NCBI GenBank assembly: GCA_024644775.1
Contig: JAHEHB010000107.1
Location: 1 to 14,042, forward strand
Source: Deltaproteobacteria bacterium
GTDB lineage: Bacteria; Desulfobacterota; Desulfobacteria; Desulfobacterales; SURF-15
Reading direction: 5' to 3'
DNA: 14,042 nt
Shown here piece by piece: positions 1 through 6,837 of the stretch (position 1 is the first letter of the stretch; every line of letters starts with the position of its first letter). Under the pieces are notes generated by a model that had not been told where the DNA came from, searched no databases, and worked only from the letters and a program-made list of their open reading frames with translations. Both the position numbers and the translations under genes were made by a program.

Positions 1-1639
1 AAAGTTCCTGGTAACTCGTGTAGTTAAGCTTCTTTTCATCCGCCCATTTTCCCACCACCGCATAATCGATGCACAACACGGCACTGATGTAATCTTTCTT
101 GTCGCCGATCACCCATGAATCTTTTATATAGGGGCTAAACTTCAGGCGGGTTTCCAGGTACTGGGGGGCAAACGGTTTGCCGTCCTTTAACGTGAAGACG
201 TCCTTGGTGCGGTCGAAAACCACCAAGTGACCGTCATCATCAATAAACCCTCTGTCGCCCGAATACAGCCAGCCATCCCGCAAGGTTTTTTCCGTGGCTT
301 CCGGATTTTTATAATATCCTATAAAAACAGAAGAGCTGCGGGTGAGAATCTCGCCGTCATCGGAAATTTTCACCTCTGTCTCGGGTATGGGATGTCCGAC
401 GGTATCAAATTTGATGTCGCCGCTGCGGTGAACCACCGAGATTCCGGCCACTTCCGTTTGGCCGTAAATCTGCTTTAAATTGACACCCAGGGCGTGAAAG
501 AAGCGAAAATGGTCCGGCCCCATGGCCGCTCCACCGGTATAAGCATTGCGTACTCGGGATAGGCCGAGATGATCCTTGAGTTTTTTCTGAACGATGACCG
601 ACGCCAGCCACTCAAGAAGCCGCCAATACCACGGCACCGGCTTTTTATCGAATTTCAGATTGGCGACTTTATATCCCACATAGGTTGAAAACTCATACAG
701 CTTGCGTTTAATCCAGGTGGCATCCAGGTACTTGACCTGCACCGTTCGGGTCATCTGTTCGTACATACGCGGTGGTGCAAACATCACATGAGGTCCGATT
801 TCCCGGATGTTTTGCTGGGCGGTTTCCGGATCTTCGGGAAAATTGATGGTATATCCAATCTGCAGACCGCAGGAAATCGACATCATCTGCTCGCCGATCC
901 AGGCAAAGGGCAGATATGAAACATAATCATCTGTATCCTTGCACGGATCGACCGCCATCAGGTGCTGTCCCATGGTCAGCATGTTATTATGAGAAAGCAA
1001 GGCCCCCTTGGGCAGGGCCGTCGTACCCGAAGTGTAAAAGAGTAGGGCCACTTCTTCGCCGTGGCCCTTGTTAATCACTTCTTCGAACAGGTGCGGTTTT
1101 TCTTTTTCGAGTTCCCGGCCCAGCTGTTGAACCTCTTTGAGACTGATCAAATAATCCTGATCATAATCTCGCATGCCTTTGGGGTCATCCCAGATGATCT
1201 TCTGTAATTTTGGACATTCATTGAAGATGGACATGGCCTTATCGACTTCCTCCTGGCCTTCACCGAATAAAAAGCGGGTATCCGAGTGATCGATAATGTA
1301 TCTGACCTCATCAATCAGGCAGTCTTGAAACAACCACACCCCCACCCCTCTGGCGCACAGGGTGGCCATCTCCGCCCACAGCCCTTCGGGCCGGTTGTCG
1401 CCGATCATGGAAACTTTGTCGCCGTCTTCCAAGCCCAGACTGATGAGCCCCAAAGCCGTGTATTTGACGTTGCCCAGATAATCCTGCCAGGTAATTGGGC
1501 GCCAGATGCCGAACTCTTTCTCGCGCATGGCAACACGATTGTTGCCAAATTTTGTCGCCTGTTGATAGAAAAGTTTTGGAATGGTCAGTTCCGGTGCAAT
1601 CTCAATTTTGTTGGGATATCGTTTATTTTCGTGACGCAT
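1..1639 (-). CDS. Long-chain acyl-CoA ligase (AMP-forming), C-terminus cut by window edge
   Basis: Activates a fatty or other carboxylic acid to its acyl-CoA through an acyl-adenylate, using ATP and CoA. The frame is open from the ATG at 1639 to the left edge, giving 546 visible codons; relatives are usually 600-650 residues, so most of the C-terminal lid domain is missing here. The ANL-superfamily motifs are clear: the phosphate loop FYTSGTTALPKG (residues 201-212), YGQTE (392-396), GWLYSGD (456-462), and the hinge region DRTKDVFTLKDGK (476-488). The start is supported by AGAGG about 7 bases upstream, and it overlaps the end of the LivG-type ATPase gene by 17 bases, so the two are probably translationally coupled. 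The family is certain. The substrate is not: long-chain FadD15-like is the best guess, while an aromatic or branched acid is possible given the ABC partner. Confidence 0.93.
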   Translation of the reverse strand, partial: MRHENKRYPNKIEIAPELTIPKLFYQQATKFGNNRVAMREKEFGIWRPITWQDYLGNVKYTALGLISLGLEDGDKVSMIGDNRPEGLWAEMATLCARGVGVWLFQDCLIDEVRYIIDHSDTRFLFGEGQEEVDKAMSIFNECPKLQKIIWDDPKGMRDYDQDYLISLKEVQQLGRELEKEKPHLFEEVINKGHGEEVALLFYTSGTTALPKGALLSHNNMLTMGQHLMAVDPCKDTDDYVSYLPFAWIGEQMMSISCGLQIGYTINFPEDPETAQQNIREIGPHVMFAPPRMYEQMTRTVQVKYLDATWIKRKLYEFSTYVGYKVANLKFDKKPVPWYWRLLEWLASVIVQKKLKDHLGLSRVRNAYTGGAAMGPDHFRFFHALGVNLKQIYGQTEVAGISVVHRSGDIKFDTVGHPIPETEVKISDDGEILTRSSSVFIGYYKNPEATEKTLRDGWLYSGDRGFIDDDGHLVVFDRTKDVFTLKDGKPFAPQYLETRLKFSPYIKDSWVIGDKKDYISAVLCIDYAVVGKWADEKKLNYTSYQEL

Positions 1640-2444
1640 ATAAATCCTCTTCCCCCAAATACGCTTTGACCACTTCAGGGTTTTGCTGGACTTCCTCAGG
1701 CGTGCCATCCATAATCATATGACCGAAATTGAGCACAAACACGCGATCGGATAGATCCATCACCACACCCATGTCATGCTCCACCAACAGACAAGTTACT
1801 TGCCAGCGCTTCTCTTCATTGATATCGAGAATAAACCGAGCCATATCTTCCACTTCTTCCAGATTCAGTCCAGCTAAAGGTTCATCAAGAATAAGCAACT
1901 CCGGTTCAAGGGCAAGGGCGCGACCCAGTTCAACCCGCTTTTGAAGCCCATAGGGAAGCATGCCTACCGGTCTGTTCCGGATGTGTTCGATTTCCAAAAG
2001 ATCGATTATTTCTTCCTCAATAAATTTCCGATGTGCAATCTCTTCTCGAGCCGTTTTCCCTATATACGCGGCGCCACAAAGAATACCTGATTTTAGATGG
2101 ATATGACGACCGAGACGAATGTTATCGAGAACCGTCATTCCCCCAAAAACTTCCACTTTCTGAAATGTTCTGGATATCCCAAGCTTCGCCCGTTCATAGG
2201 GTCTCACCTGATTGATGTTTTTTCCCTTAAAATAGATCTCGCCTTGCTGCGGTCGATAAAGGCCGTTAACACAGTTCATCATTACGGTTTTACCCGCCCC
2301 ATTGGGACCGATAACCGAATGGATCTCTCCTTTTCGAATCTGCAAGCTCACACCGGCTAATGCCGTTACCTTCCCAAAGGACATATGAATATCCTCGAGC
2401 TCAAGGAGAATATCGCTATTTTTAGACGTATTCGATGCGTTCAA
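1623..2444 (-). CDS. livG: Branched-chain amino acid-type ABC transporter ATP-binding protein (LivG family)
   Basis: Cytoplasmic ATPase subunit that powers import through a LivHM-type permease, classically for branched-chain amino acids; in this context the cargo may be an organic acid. All ABC motifs are visible in the 273 residues: Walker A GPNGAGKT (46-53), Q-loop Gln95 in RTFQ, signature LPYGLQ (163-168, a LivG-like variant of LSGGQ), Walker B LLILDEP (183-189) with Glu188, D-loop, and switch His223. The residue after the Walker A threonine is Val rather than the commoner Thr or Ser. The start is a TTG: no ATG lies before the first beta strand, and GGGAG sits nine bases upstream. The permease and binding-protein genes are not in the window and may lie to the left beyond the ligase. 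The liv symbol denotes family, not proven substrate. Confidence 0.93.
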   Translation of the reverse strand: MNASNTSKNSDILLELEDIHMSFGKVTALAGVSLQIRKGEIHSVIGPNGAGKTVMMNCVNGLYRPQQGEIYFKGKNINQVRPYERAKLGISRTFQKVEVFGGMTVLDNIRLGRHIHLKSGILCGAAYIGKTAREEIAHRKFIEEEIIDLLEIEHIRNRPVGMLPYGLQKRVELGRALALEPELLILDEPLAGLNLEEVEDMARFILDINEEKRWQVTCLLVEHDMGVVMDLSDRVFVLNFGHMIMDGTPEEVQQNPEVVKAYLGEEDLYASRK

Positions 2445-2646
2445 TCCTTCAAACTCCCTAAATCTTGGCTATCCGGTTGTTTTTAAATAAAAAAAAAGAA
2501 AATCAAAAAGCCGATTCGCTTTGTTATCACTCTGTCAACAAAGGGCGTACCTTACCTGTAACGTGGATATTACATGTTGTACGGACATAGACAGAAGGCG
2601 AACAAAGGTATGACAAAACACGTGCCCACTCGCGTATGGTAGTTAT

Positions 2647-2674
2647 GTTATAGCTATAATTCCAAATTTGTCAA
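2647..2674 (-). promoter_or_regulatory. Sigma-70-type promoter for the ABC ATPase / acyl-CoA ligase operon
   Basis: On the minus strand TTGACA (2674-2669) is followed after 16 bases by TATAAC (2652-2647), matching consensus at 11 of 12 positions. Transcription would begin near 2640 and leave a leader of roughly 195 bases before the TTG start at 2444. The -10 box lies partly inside the 12-bp palindrome at 2648-2659. No other well-spaced minus-strand pair was found in this gap. Confidence 0.5.
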
Positions 2675-2835
2675 TTATATTTTGAACGTTTACAGATTCA
2701 CATGAGCTTTAAACCCATTGACTCTAACAATACACCCTCACATCAATCGTCCGGTCAATCATTAGGACAAAACACATGTAATACTTAGGGATACCAACGA
2801 CCGATAGGGATTTTCTCTAACAGCTGCGCGCATTC

Positions 2836-2859
2836 TTGTCAATGAAAACACATTGACAA
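2836..2859. promoter_or_regulatory. Operator-like inverted repeat over the ptsH -35 box
   Basis: TTGTCAATG (2836-2844) and CATTGACAA (2851-2859) form a perfect 9-bp inverted repeat with a 6-base spacer. The right arm contains the entire -35 hexamer TTGACA (2853-2858) of the promoter read toward ptsH. A dimeric repressor bound here would block RNA polymerase. No regulator gene is adjacent, so the binding protein is unknown. A mere hairpin is less likely, because it would lie upstream of the transcript start. Confidence 0.5.
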
Positions 2860-2881
2860 ATTAGGCACTTATTGTTACATT
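2853..2881 (+). promoter_or_regulatory. Sigma-70-type promoter for ptsH-ptsI-smpB
   Basis: TTGACA (2853-2858) is a perfect -35 box; 17 bases later comes TACATT (2876-2881), a 4-of-6 match to the -10 consensus. The start of transcription would be near 2888, giving a leader of only about 24 bases before the TTG at 2912. An alternative TAAAAT at 2881-2886 is spaced too far (22 bases). Confidence 0.55.
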
Positions 2882-2911
2882 AAAATAATTTTTCATCATG
2901 AGTATCGAACT

Positions 2912-3202
2912 TTGATAAATAACAGGAACACATTATCGACGGAGGCTGTTATCGTAAATGAACTCGGCCTTCATGCAAGGTCTGCCGCATTGATATCGAA
3001 AATTGCCCAAGACGCCACATCGAATGTTTGGATCACAAAAGACGGAAATCGAGTGGATGCGTCCAGCGTGGTGGATATCCTAACACTCGCATGTGAAAAA
3101 GAATCCAAGATCACGATAGAAATCGATGACCCCTCAGATACGAGAATTTTAAACAATATTCAAAGACTCATTGAAAGCGGGTTTGGTGAAGATGTCAAAT
3201 AA
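2912..3202 (+). CDS. ptsH: Phosphocarrier protein HPr
   Basis: Small phosphocarrier that accepts phosphate from enzyme I on a histidine and passes it on. The active-site motif is GLHARSAA (residues 19-26), with His21 and Arg23 in place; the usual Pro after the Arg is Ser24. Ser52 lies 31 residues after His21, the spacing of His15 to Ser46 in Bacillus HPr, so a Ser-phosphorylation site is retained in position. Length (96 aa) is slightly above the usual 85-90 because of an N-terminal extension. The start is TTG with no clear ribosome binding site; no ATG or GTG is in frame upstream of the conserved core. The end overlaps the ptsI start by 11 bases. No sugar permease (EII) gene is nearby, which suggests a regulatory rather than sugar-transport role. 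Confidence 0.88.
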   Translation: MINNRNTLSTEAVIVNELGLHARSAALISKIAQDATSNVWITKDGNRVDASSVVDILTLACEKESKITIEIDDPSDTRILNNIQRLIESGFGEDVK

Positions 3203-4961
3203 AACGCAACAGGAAACCATTTTAACCGGAATCGATGCATCCCCCGGCATCTGTATCGGCAAGGCATACCTGGTGGATACAGAAGGTGTGGAGGTCGTTC
3301 AAAAGTATTCCATTGAGGAAAAGAACCTGGTAACGGAAATCAACCGATTCAAGGCTGCGGTAAAGACGGCAACCGATGAGCTCCATGAAATCATTGAAAA
3401 AACCCCTGAAGTGTTTCGCCAACATGCCTATATTCTTGAGACGCACATGGTTCTGCTCAAGGACAAAATGTTATACGGCAAAACCATCGAAACCATCAGA
3501 AATAATCAGGTCAATGCAGAGTGGGCGCTAAAAAATGTTGTGTCAACCATCCGGTCGATGTTTGAAACCATATCGGATCCTTACCTTAAAGAACGATCCA
3601 CCGATATCGTTCAAGTATCTGACAGAATTATCAGAAGCTTAACCGGAGCGGATACCGTAAACATTGCGGAAATTGATAAACGTGTTATCCTCGTTGCAAA
3701 CGACCTCTCACCGGCAGATACCAGCCAGATACAAGTCGATCGCGTTAAGGGTTTTGTCACGGATCGAGGTGGAAAAGCGTCTCATTCGGCAATCATTGCC
3801 CGAACGTTGGAGATTCCGGCCATTATGGGCCTCGGTAACGCCACGGAACTGATCAAAAATGACGATCTCATCATCCTAGATGGTTCTGCCGGAATCGTCA
3901 TTATTCATCCCAACGAAAAAACACTCATCGAGTATGAAGAGCGAAAGATTCAGTTCGAAGAACACCACGCAGCCATGACCCGCTCCAGTTACCTGCCGGC
4001 AGAAACCTTAGACGGGTTCCGACTGGTGGTGATGGGGAATATCGAACTGCCTGAAGAAATCGTATCTGTCATCGATCATGGCGGTGATGGTATCGGGCTG
4101 TATCGGACGGAATTTCAATATATGAACCGTCCGGATTTTCCAACAGAAGATGAATTGTTTGATAAATATAGAGACGTCATTGAGGTGATGGCACCAAAAC
4201 CGGTAACAATCCGTACCCTCGATATCAACGGGGATAAAGCCCTGGAGAACGCATCAAATTCTGAAGAGGAGAACCCGGCCCTTGGACTTCGAGCCATTCG
4301 CTACTGCTTGAAAAAACCTGATATTTTTAAAACTCAACTCCGTGCTATTCTCAGAGCCGCTGTGCATGGAAACGTACGGGTTATGTTCCCGATGATTTCA
4401 GGTTGCGACGAAATCCATGAAGCAAAACGGCTGTTGAAAGAAGCTGCCGATTCCTTGGACAAAGAGGGCATAATCTATCAATCGGGTATCGAAGTCGGTA
4501 TTTTGATAGAGGTCCCGTCGGCGGTTGTCATGGCCGATGCCATGGCCGATTTAGTCGATTTTTTCAGTATCGGGACCAACGACCTCATTCAATACTCCCT
4601 TGCTATCGACAGGGGAAATCGAGAGGTTGCACACCTGTATCATCCCTTGAACCCAGCGATCCTGAGAATGCTGAAGCATGTGGCTGATGTCGCGAAAGAA
4701 AAAGACGTCAAAATGGCAATGTGTGGTGAGATGGCAGGAGACCCGTTTCATATTCCCATACTCTTAGGTCTCGGCATCAACGAGTTGAGTATGAATCCGC
4801 AGGCGATTCCCGCTGTCAAGACCATGATTCGATCCATGCGAACGAAAGATGCTCAGCAGCTGATGGAAGAAGCCCTAAAAAAGACGACGGCAAAAGAGAT
4901 CACCGATTTTATGAGGGATGTTTACGGAAGCATCCTGTCTGATAAAATGCTCGCCGCGTGA
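3192..4961 (+). CDS. ptsI: Phosphoenolpyruvate-protein phosphotransferase (enzyme I)
   Basis: First enzyme of the phosphotransferase relay: it autophosphorylates from PEP and hands phosphate to HPr in the cytoplasm. The chosen ATG gives 589 residues, close to the family norm of about 575. An in-frame TTG at 3171 would add seven residues from inside ptsH and is less likely. Domains in order: N-terminal HPr-binding region; phospho-histidine motif GGKASHSAIIAR with His198; C-terminal PEP-binding TIM barrel with TLDINGDK (usually IGGDK), the signature FFSIGTNDLIQYSLAIDRGN, and the catalytic cysteine motif MCGEMAG with Cys511. The start overlaps the 3-prime end of ptsH by 11 bases, so the pair is translationally coupled. 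It is a single EI module with no GAF (EI-Ntr) domain or EIIA fusion. Confidence 0.96.
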   Translation: MSNKTQQETILTGIDASPGICIGKAYLVDTEGVEVVQKYSIEEKNLVTEINRFKAAVKTATDELHEIIEKTPEVFRQHAYILETHMVLLKDKMLYGKTIETIRNNQVNAEWALKNVVSTIRSMFETISDPYLKERSTDIVQVSDRIIRSLTGADTVNIAEIDKRVILVANDLSPADTSQIQVDRVKGFVTDRGGKASHSAIIARTLEIPAIMGLGNATELIKNDDLIILDGSAGIVIIHPNEKTLIEYEERKIQFEEHHAAMTRSSYLPAETLDGFRLVVMGNIELPEEIVSVIDHGGDGIGLYRTEFQYMNRPDFPTEDELFDKYRDVIEVMAPKPVTIRTLDINGDKALENASNSEEENPALGLRAIRYCLKKPDIFKTQLRAILRAAVHGNVRVMFPMISGCDEIHEAKRLLKEAADSLDKEGIIYQSGIEVGILIEVPSAVVMADAMADLVDFFSIGTNDLIQYSLAIDRGNREVAHLYHPLNPAILRMLKHVADVAKEKDVKMAMCGEMAGDPFHIPILLGLGINELSMNPQAIPAVKTMIRSMRTKDAQQLMEEALKKTTAKEITDFMRDVYGSILSDKMLAA

Positions 4962-5000
4962 AGAAGCCTCCATATTTAACCGGATTGTGAGACAAAATTG

Positions 5001-5468
5001 GTGTCAGAACATATCAAAATCATTTCTAAAAACCGCAAAGCCTGGCACAATTATCATATCGAAGACGAATTTGAAGCCGGCATGGTTTTAAAAGGAACCG
5101 AAGTCAAATCCCTTCGGTTGGGGCGTGTTAACTTAAAAGACGCCTATGCCAGGATAAAAAACGGCGAGGTGTTTGTGTACCAGATGCATATCAGCCCCTA
5201 CCCCTTCGCCCACTATGACAACCACGATCCCTTGCGGCCGAGAAAATTGTTGCTTCACAAACGAGAAATCAAGCGGCTCTATGGCAAGGTCAACGAAAAA
5301 GGGTCAGCGCTAGTGCCGCTGAAGGTTTACTTTAAAAAAGGGAAAATCAAAATATCCCTGGCTTTGGGCACGGGGAAACGCAAATACGACAAACGGGAAG
5401 CCATCCGGCGCCGAGACGAACAGCGGGAAATGGAGCGAACCAGAAAGCAGTATACGAGCAACTATTAG
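5001..5468 (+). CDS. smpB: SsrA-binding protein SmpB
   Basis: Binds the tRNA-like part of tmRNA and delivers it to stalled ribosomes for trans-translation. The 155 residues match the family length. Diagnostic stretches are KNRKAWHNYHIEDEFEAGMVLKG near the N-terminus (given here only as start KNRKA, then EAGMVLKGTEVKSLR), then SPYPFAHYDNHDP mid-protein, LYGKV, and the basic tail GKRKYDKREAIRRRD, which in the family becomes helical in the empty mRNA channel. I chose GTG at 5001; a TTG immediately before it (4998) would add one residue. The gene follows ptsI by 39 bases with no terminator seen, so it is probably co-transcribed. Its RNA partner ssrA lies 170 bases downstream, which supports the identification. 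Confidence 0.97.
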   Translation: MSEHIKIISKNRKAWHNYHIEDEFEAGMVLKGTEVKSLRLGRVNLKDAYARIKNGEVFVYQMHISPYPFAHYDNHDPLRPRKLLLHKREIKRLYGKVNEKGSALVPLKVYFKKGKIKISLALGTGKRKYDKREAIRRRDEQREMERTRKQYTSNY

Positions 5469-5538
5469 GCGCCTTACCTGCTGATGGTTTGACAAAATTC
5501 ATCATTCAACAGGGTGGGTCTGCGGTTAAATTAAAAAC

Positions 5539-5567
5539 TTGACAAAGTTGCCGATTTGACTTAAAAT
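5539..5567 (+). promoter_or_regulatory. Sigma-70 promoter of ssrA
   Basis: TTGACA (5539-5544), a 17-base spacer and TAAAAT (5562-5567) make a near-consensus promoter, 11 of 12 matches. Transcription would begin near 5575, about 65 bases before the mature 5-prime end of tmRNA, leaving a leader for RNase P to remove. A second TTGACA at 5489-5494 has no -10 box at the right distance. Confidence 0.75.
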
Positions 5568-5638
5568 TCCGAAATAATTGTTCTTTTAAATAAATCCCAC
5601 CGGATTTCGAAATTCGTATTTCGATTTCTTCAAACTTT

Positions 5639-5988
5639 GGGGGCGAAACGGCTTCGACGGGGATAAAGAAATTCAGGCTGCATACCGAGCTCCTGTCGGC
5701 TCGTAAAAATGGCGGGAACTAAATATAATCGCAGACGATTATAACTACGCTCTGGCCGCTTAGGCCAGCGTCCTACCGGGCACTTCCTGCGGGCCCGGCA
5801 AGGGCGTCGACTAGCAGGATAGCCGACCCTAAGCGCCTGCGATAGGGTCAGCAAAATTAAGTGGGCTAAGCTTTCAGGCATCTGGTCTGAAGGAGACCTG
5901 AAAGACAAAAACTAAAATTCAGAATAAGTATGTAGATGCCTGTGTGGAATATTTTCGGACGCGGGTTCGACTCCCGCCGCCTCCACCA
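5639..5988 (+). ncRNA. ssrA: Transfer-messenger RNA (tmRNA)
   Basis: Rescues stalled ribosomes: charged with alanine, it enters the A site with SmpB and then supplies a short reading frame that adds a degradation tag. The tRNA-like part is complete. The acceptor stem GGGGGCG (5639-5645) pairs with CGCCTCC (5978-5984) with one G-U pair, followed by A5985 and an encoded CCA (5986-5988). The T arm is GCGGG, loop TTCGACT, CCCGC (5961-5977). The conserved 5-prime part with ACGGCTTCGACGGGG is present. Helix P2 is supported by CAGGC (5674-5678) with GCCTG (5938-5942) and GCATAC (5680-5685) with GTATG(T). It is the one-piece form of 350 nt, a typical length. It lies just downstream of smpB. Confidence 0.98.
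5731..5763 (+). other. tmRNA tag-peptide reading frame
   Basis: Resume codon GCA (5731-5733) follows ATAATC, which resembles the TAGTC-type context before the E. coli resume codon. The frame reads A-D-D-Y-N-Y-A-L-A-A and ends at TAG (5761-5763). The ALAA end is the classic signal for ClpXP-type proteases. Together with the alanine carried by tmRNA itself, the added tag is AADDYNYALAA. Confidence 0.93.
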
Positions 5989-6072
5989 GCCTTCGCTTGG
6001 AGTGCAACGGAAAGCGAAGGCTGCCGCGGCGTAGTCCGTAGGACGAAGACGGGCCACCGCTTCTATACATGC
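5987..6072. repeat. Hairpin-rich segment abutting the tmRNA 3-prime end
   Basis: CAGCCTTCGCTT (5987-5998) and AAGCGAAGGCTG (6012-6023) form a perfect 12-bp inverted repeat with a 13-base loop; its first two bases are the last two of the tmRNA CCA. It is followed by a small GTCC-GTA-GGAC hairpin (6034-6044) and GC-rich sequence to about 6090. No T run follows, so it is not a standard Rho-independent terminator. From memory, similar GC-rich segments sit between tRNA ends and small GIY-YIG genes in other bacteria. It could be part of a mobile unit or a 3-prime-end processing structure. Confidence 0.55.
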
Positions 6073-6166
6073 TTCGGCTCGGCACGCCATAATTGATTAA
6101 ATGATTCATATGTAATATCTAAATCTGAAACGATTTATCGTGATCAGGTTAATTTGAGCAGAACGA

Positions 6167-6424
6167 TTGAATAATAGTGAATCTTTTTATTACGTCTACA
6201 TTTTAAAGTCGAATAAATATCCAAACCGATTTTACGTTGGATTTACGGAAAATCTAAACGATCGGTTAAGAGACCATAACTCCGGTAAGAATCCCCACAC
6301 ATCCAAGTACAAACCTTGGAAAATTAAAACGGCTCTCGCTTTCGCGGATCGTCAGAAAGCCGTAGATTTTGAACGTTATTTAAAAACTCATTCTGGACGA
6401 GTGTTCGCCAAGAAAAGGCTATAA
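6167..6424 (+). CDS. Small stand-alone GIY-YIG domain nuclease
   Basis: An 85-residue protein made of little more than one GIY-YIG domain, the fold of homing and repair endonucleases; stand-alone members (COG2827 / UPF0213-like) mostly have unknown roles. The motif appears as VYI (residues 10-12) and YVG (23-25). The expected catalytic Arg is at 33 or 35 in LNDRLRDHN, and a Glu69 sits in the helix AVDFERYLK; the end GRVFAKKRL is typical. The only possible start is the TTG at 6167, since an in-frame TGA lies at 6155-6157; its ribosome binding site is weak. The gene is visibly more AT-rich than its neighbours and follows a hairpin abutting tmRNA, which suggests acquired DNA. No partner gene is seen. 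Its target is unknown. Confidence 0.85.
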   Translation: MNNSESFYYVYILKSNKYPNRFYVGFTENLNDRLRDHNSGKNPHTSKYKPWKIKTALAFADRQKAVDFERYLKTHSGRVFAKKRL

Positions 6425-6837
6425 AGGTCGCTCACCACACTCCTGGTAGAATGATAGCAATCCGCTCAACATTCTAATTTTTTCCTTTTCCGGTATCCTG
6501 GAGAGTCAAACTATTATCCGGATTCGACCACAAGCCGATGGTTCACACTGCACAACCGGAATTTAGACGCCCCGTGCTTTGGCAAAGGGAACAAACCTTT
6601 TCTTGATAGCATGGGATCTTTCGCGTGCATCGATTCTTTCTTCCCACTATTGTGGAGGAAATTTGCCTTTATTTGCTTGGGTTAATGTGAACTTTGACGT
6701 TAACATGGCACGGAGAGAAGGATGCTTGACAGGTCCTTGATAGGCCAATATACTCGTTGCCGATAATTCAACAGAGCAAATTCCTGGTAAACTTCGCCGT
6801 TATTATCGATAATTAATTTCTGAAAGGAGCAATGGTA
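6425..6837. other. Intergenic region upstream of the TRAP operon
   Basis: About 413 bases between the GIY-YIG gene and dctP. It contains the promoter at 6726-6754 and a ribosome binding site AGGAG (6825-6829). I find no coding frame or RNA gene. A GTTAAC palindrome near 6700 could be part of an operator, but that is weak. I also looked for a second copy of the tmRNA 3-prime end here and found none. Confidence 0.5.
6726..6754 (+). promoter_or_regulatory. Sigma-70 promoter of the TRAP transporter operon
   Basis: TTGACA (6726-6731), exactly 17 bases, then TATACT (6749-6754): 11 of 12 consensus positions at the ideal spacing. Transcription would begin near 6761, giving a leader of about 75 bases to the dctP ATG. 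Such a strong unassisted promoter suggests control by a repressor rather than an activator, if the operon is regulated. Confidence 0.65.

Larger units (their letters stand above)
2445..2911. other. Divergent intergenic region with two promoters
   Basis: 467 bases, AT-rich, between the leftward ABC ATPase gene and the rightward ptsH gene. It holds one promoter candidate in each direction, a 12-bp perfect palindrome TTATAGCTATAA (2648-2659) and a 9-bp inverted repeat at 2836-2859. An A-rich run lies around 2485-2510. I see no credible open reading frame, RNA gene or riboswitch in it. Confidence 0.6.

Noticed and set aside
1286..1669. Plus-strand open frame of 127 codons
   Set aside because: It is antisense to the acyl-CoA ligase, whose motifs are unambiguous, and has no family features of its own.
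2655..2660. Plus-strand TATAAT as a promoter -10 box
   Set aside because: No -35 box lies 16-18 bases upstream; it is part of a 12-bp palindrome whose other strand has the better-supported promoter.
3171..3191. TTG as start of ptsI
   Set aside because: It would add seven residues from within ptsH; the ATG at 3192 fits family length and the coupled overlap better.
5866..6109. Minus-strand open frames with peptides such as WRRRESNPRP and AAGVEPASE
   Set aside because: They are antisense to the tmRNA T arm and acceptor end; such peptides are a well-known false annotation opposite tRNA-like 3-prime ends.
6425..6480. CGCTCACCAC after the GIY-YIG gene as a duplicated tmRNA 3-prime end (attachment site)
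   Set aside because: The match to CGCCTCCACCA is short and gapped, with no T-arm sequence before it; not better than chance.
6470..6485. T-rich run after the GIY-YIG gene as a Rho-independent terminator
   Set aside because: No stem precedes the T run.
6832..6837. ATG two codons upstream of the chosen dctP start
   Set aside because: Only two bases separate it from AGGAG; the second ATG has normal spacing and begins a standard signal peptide.
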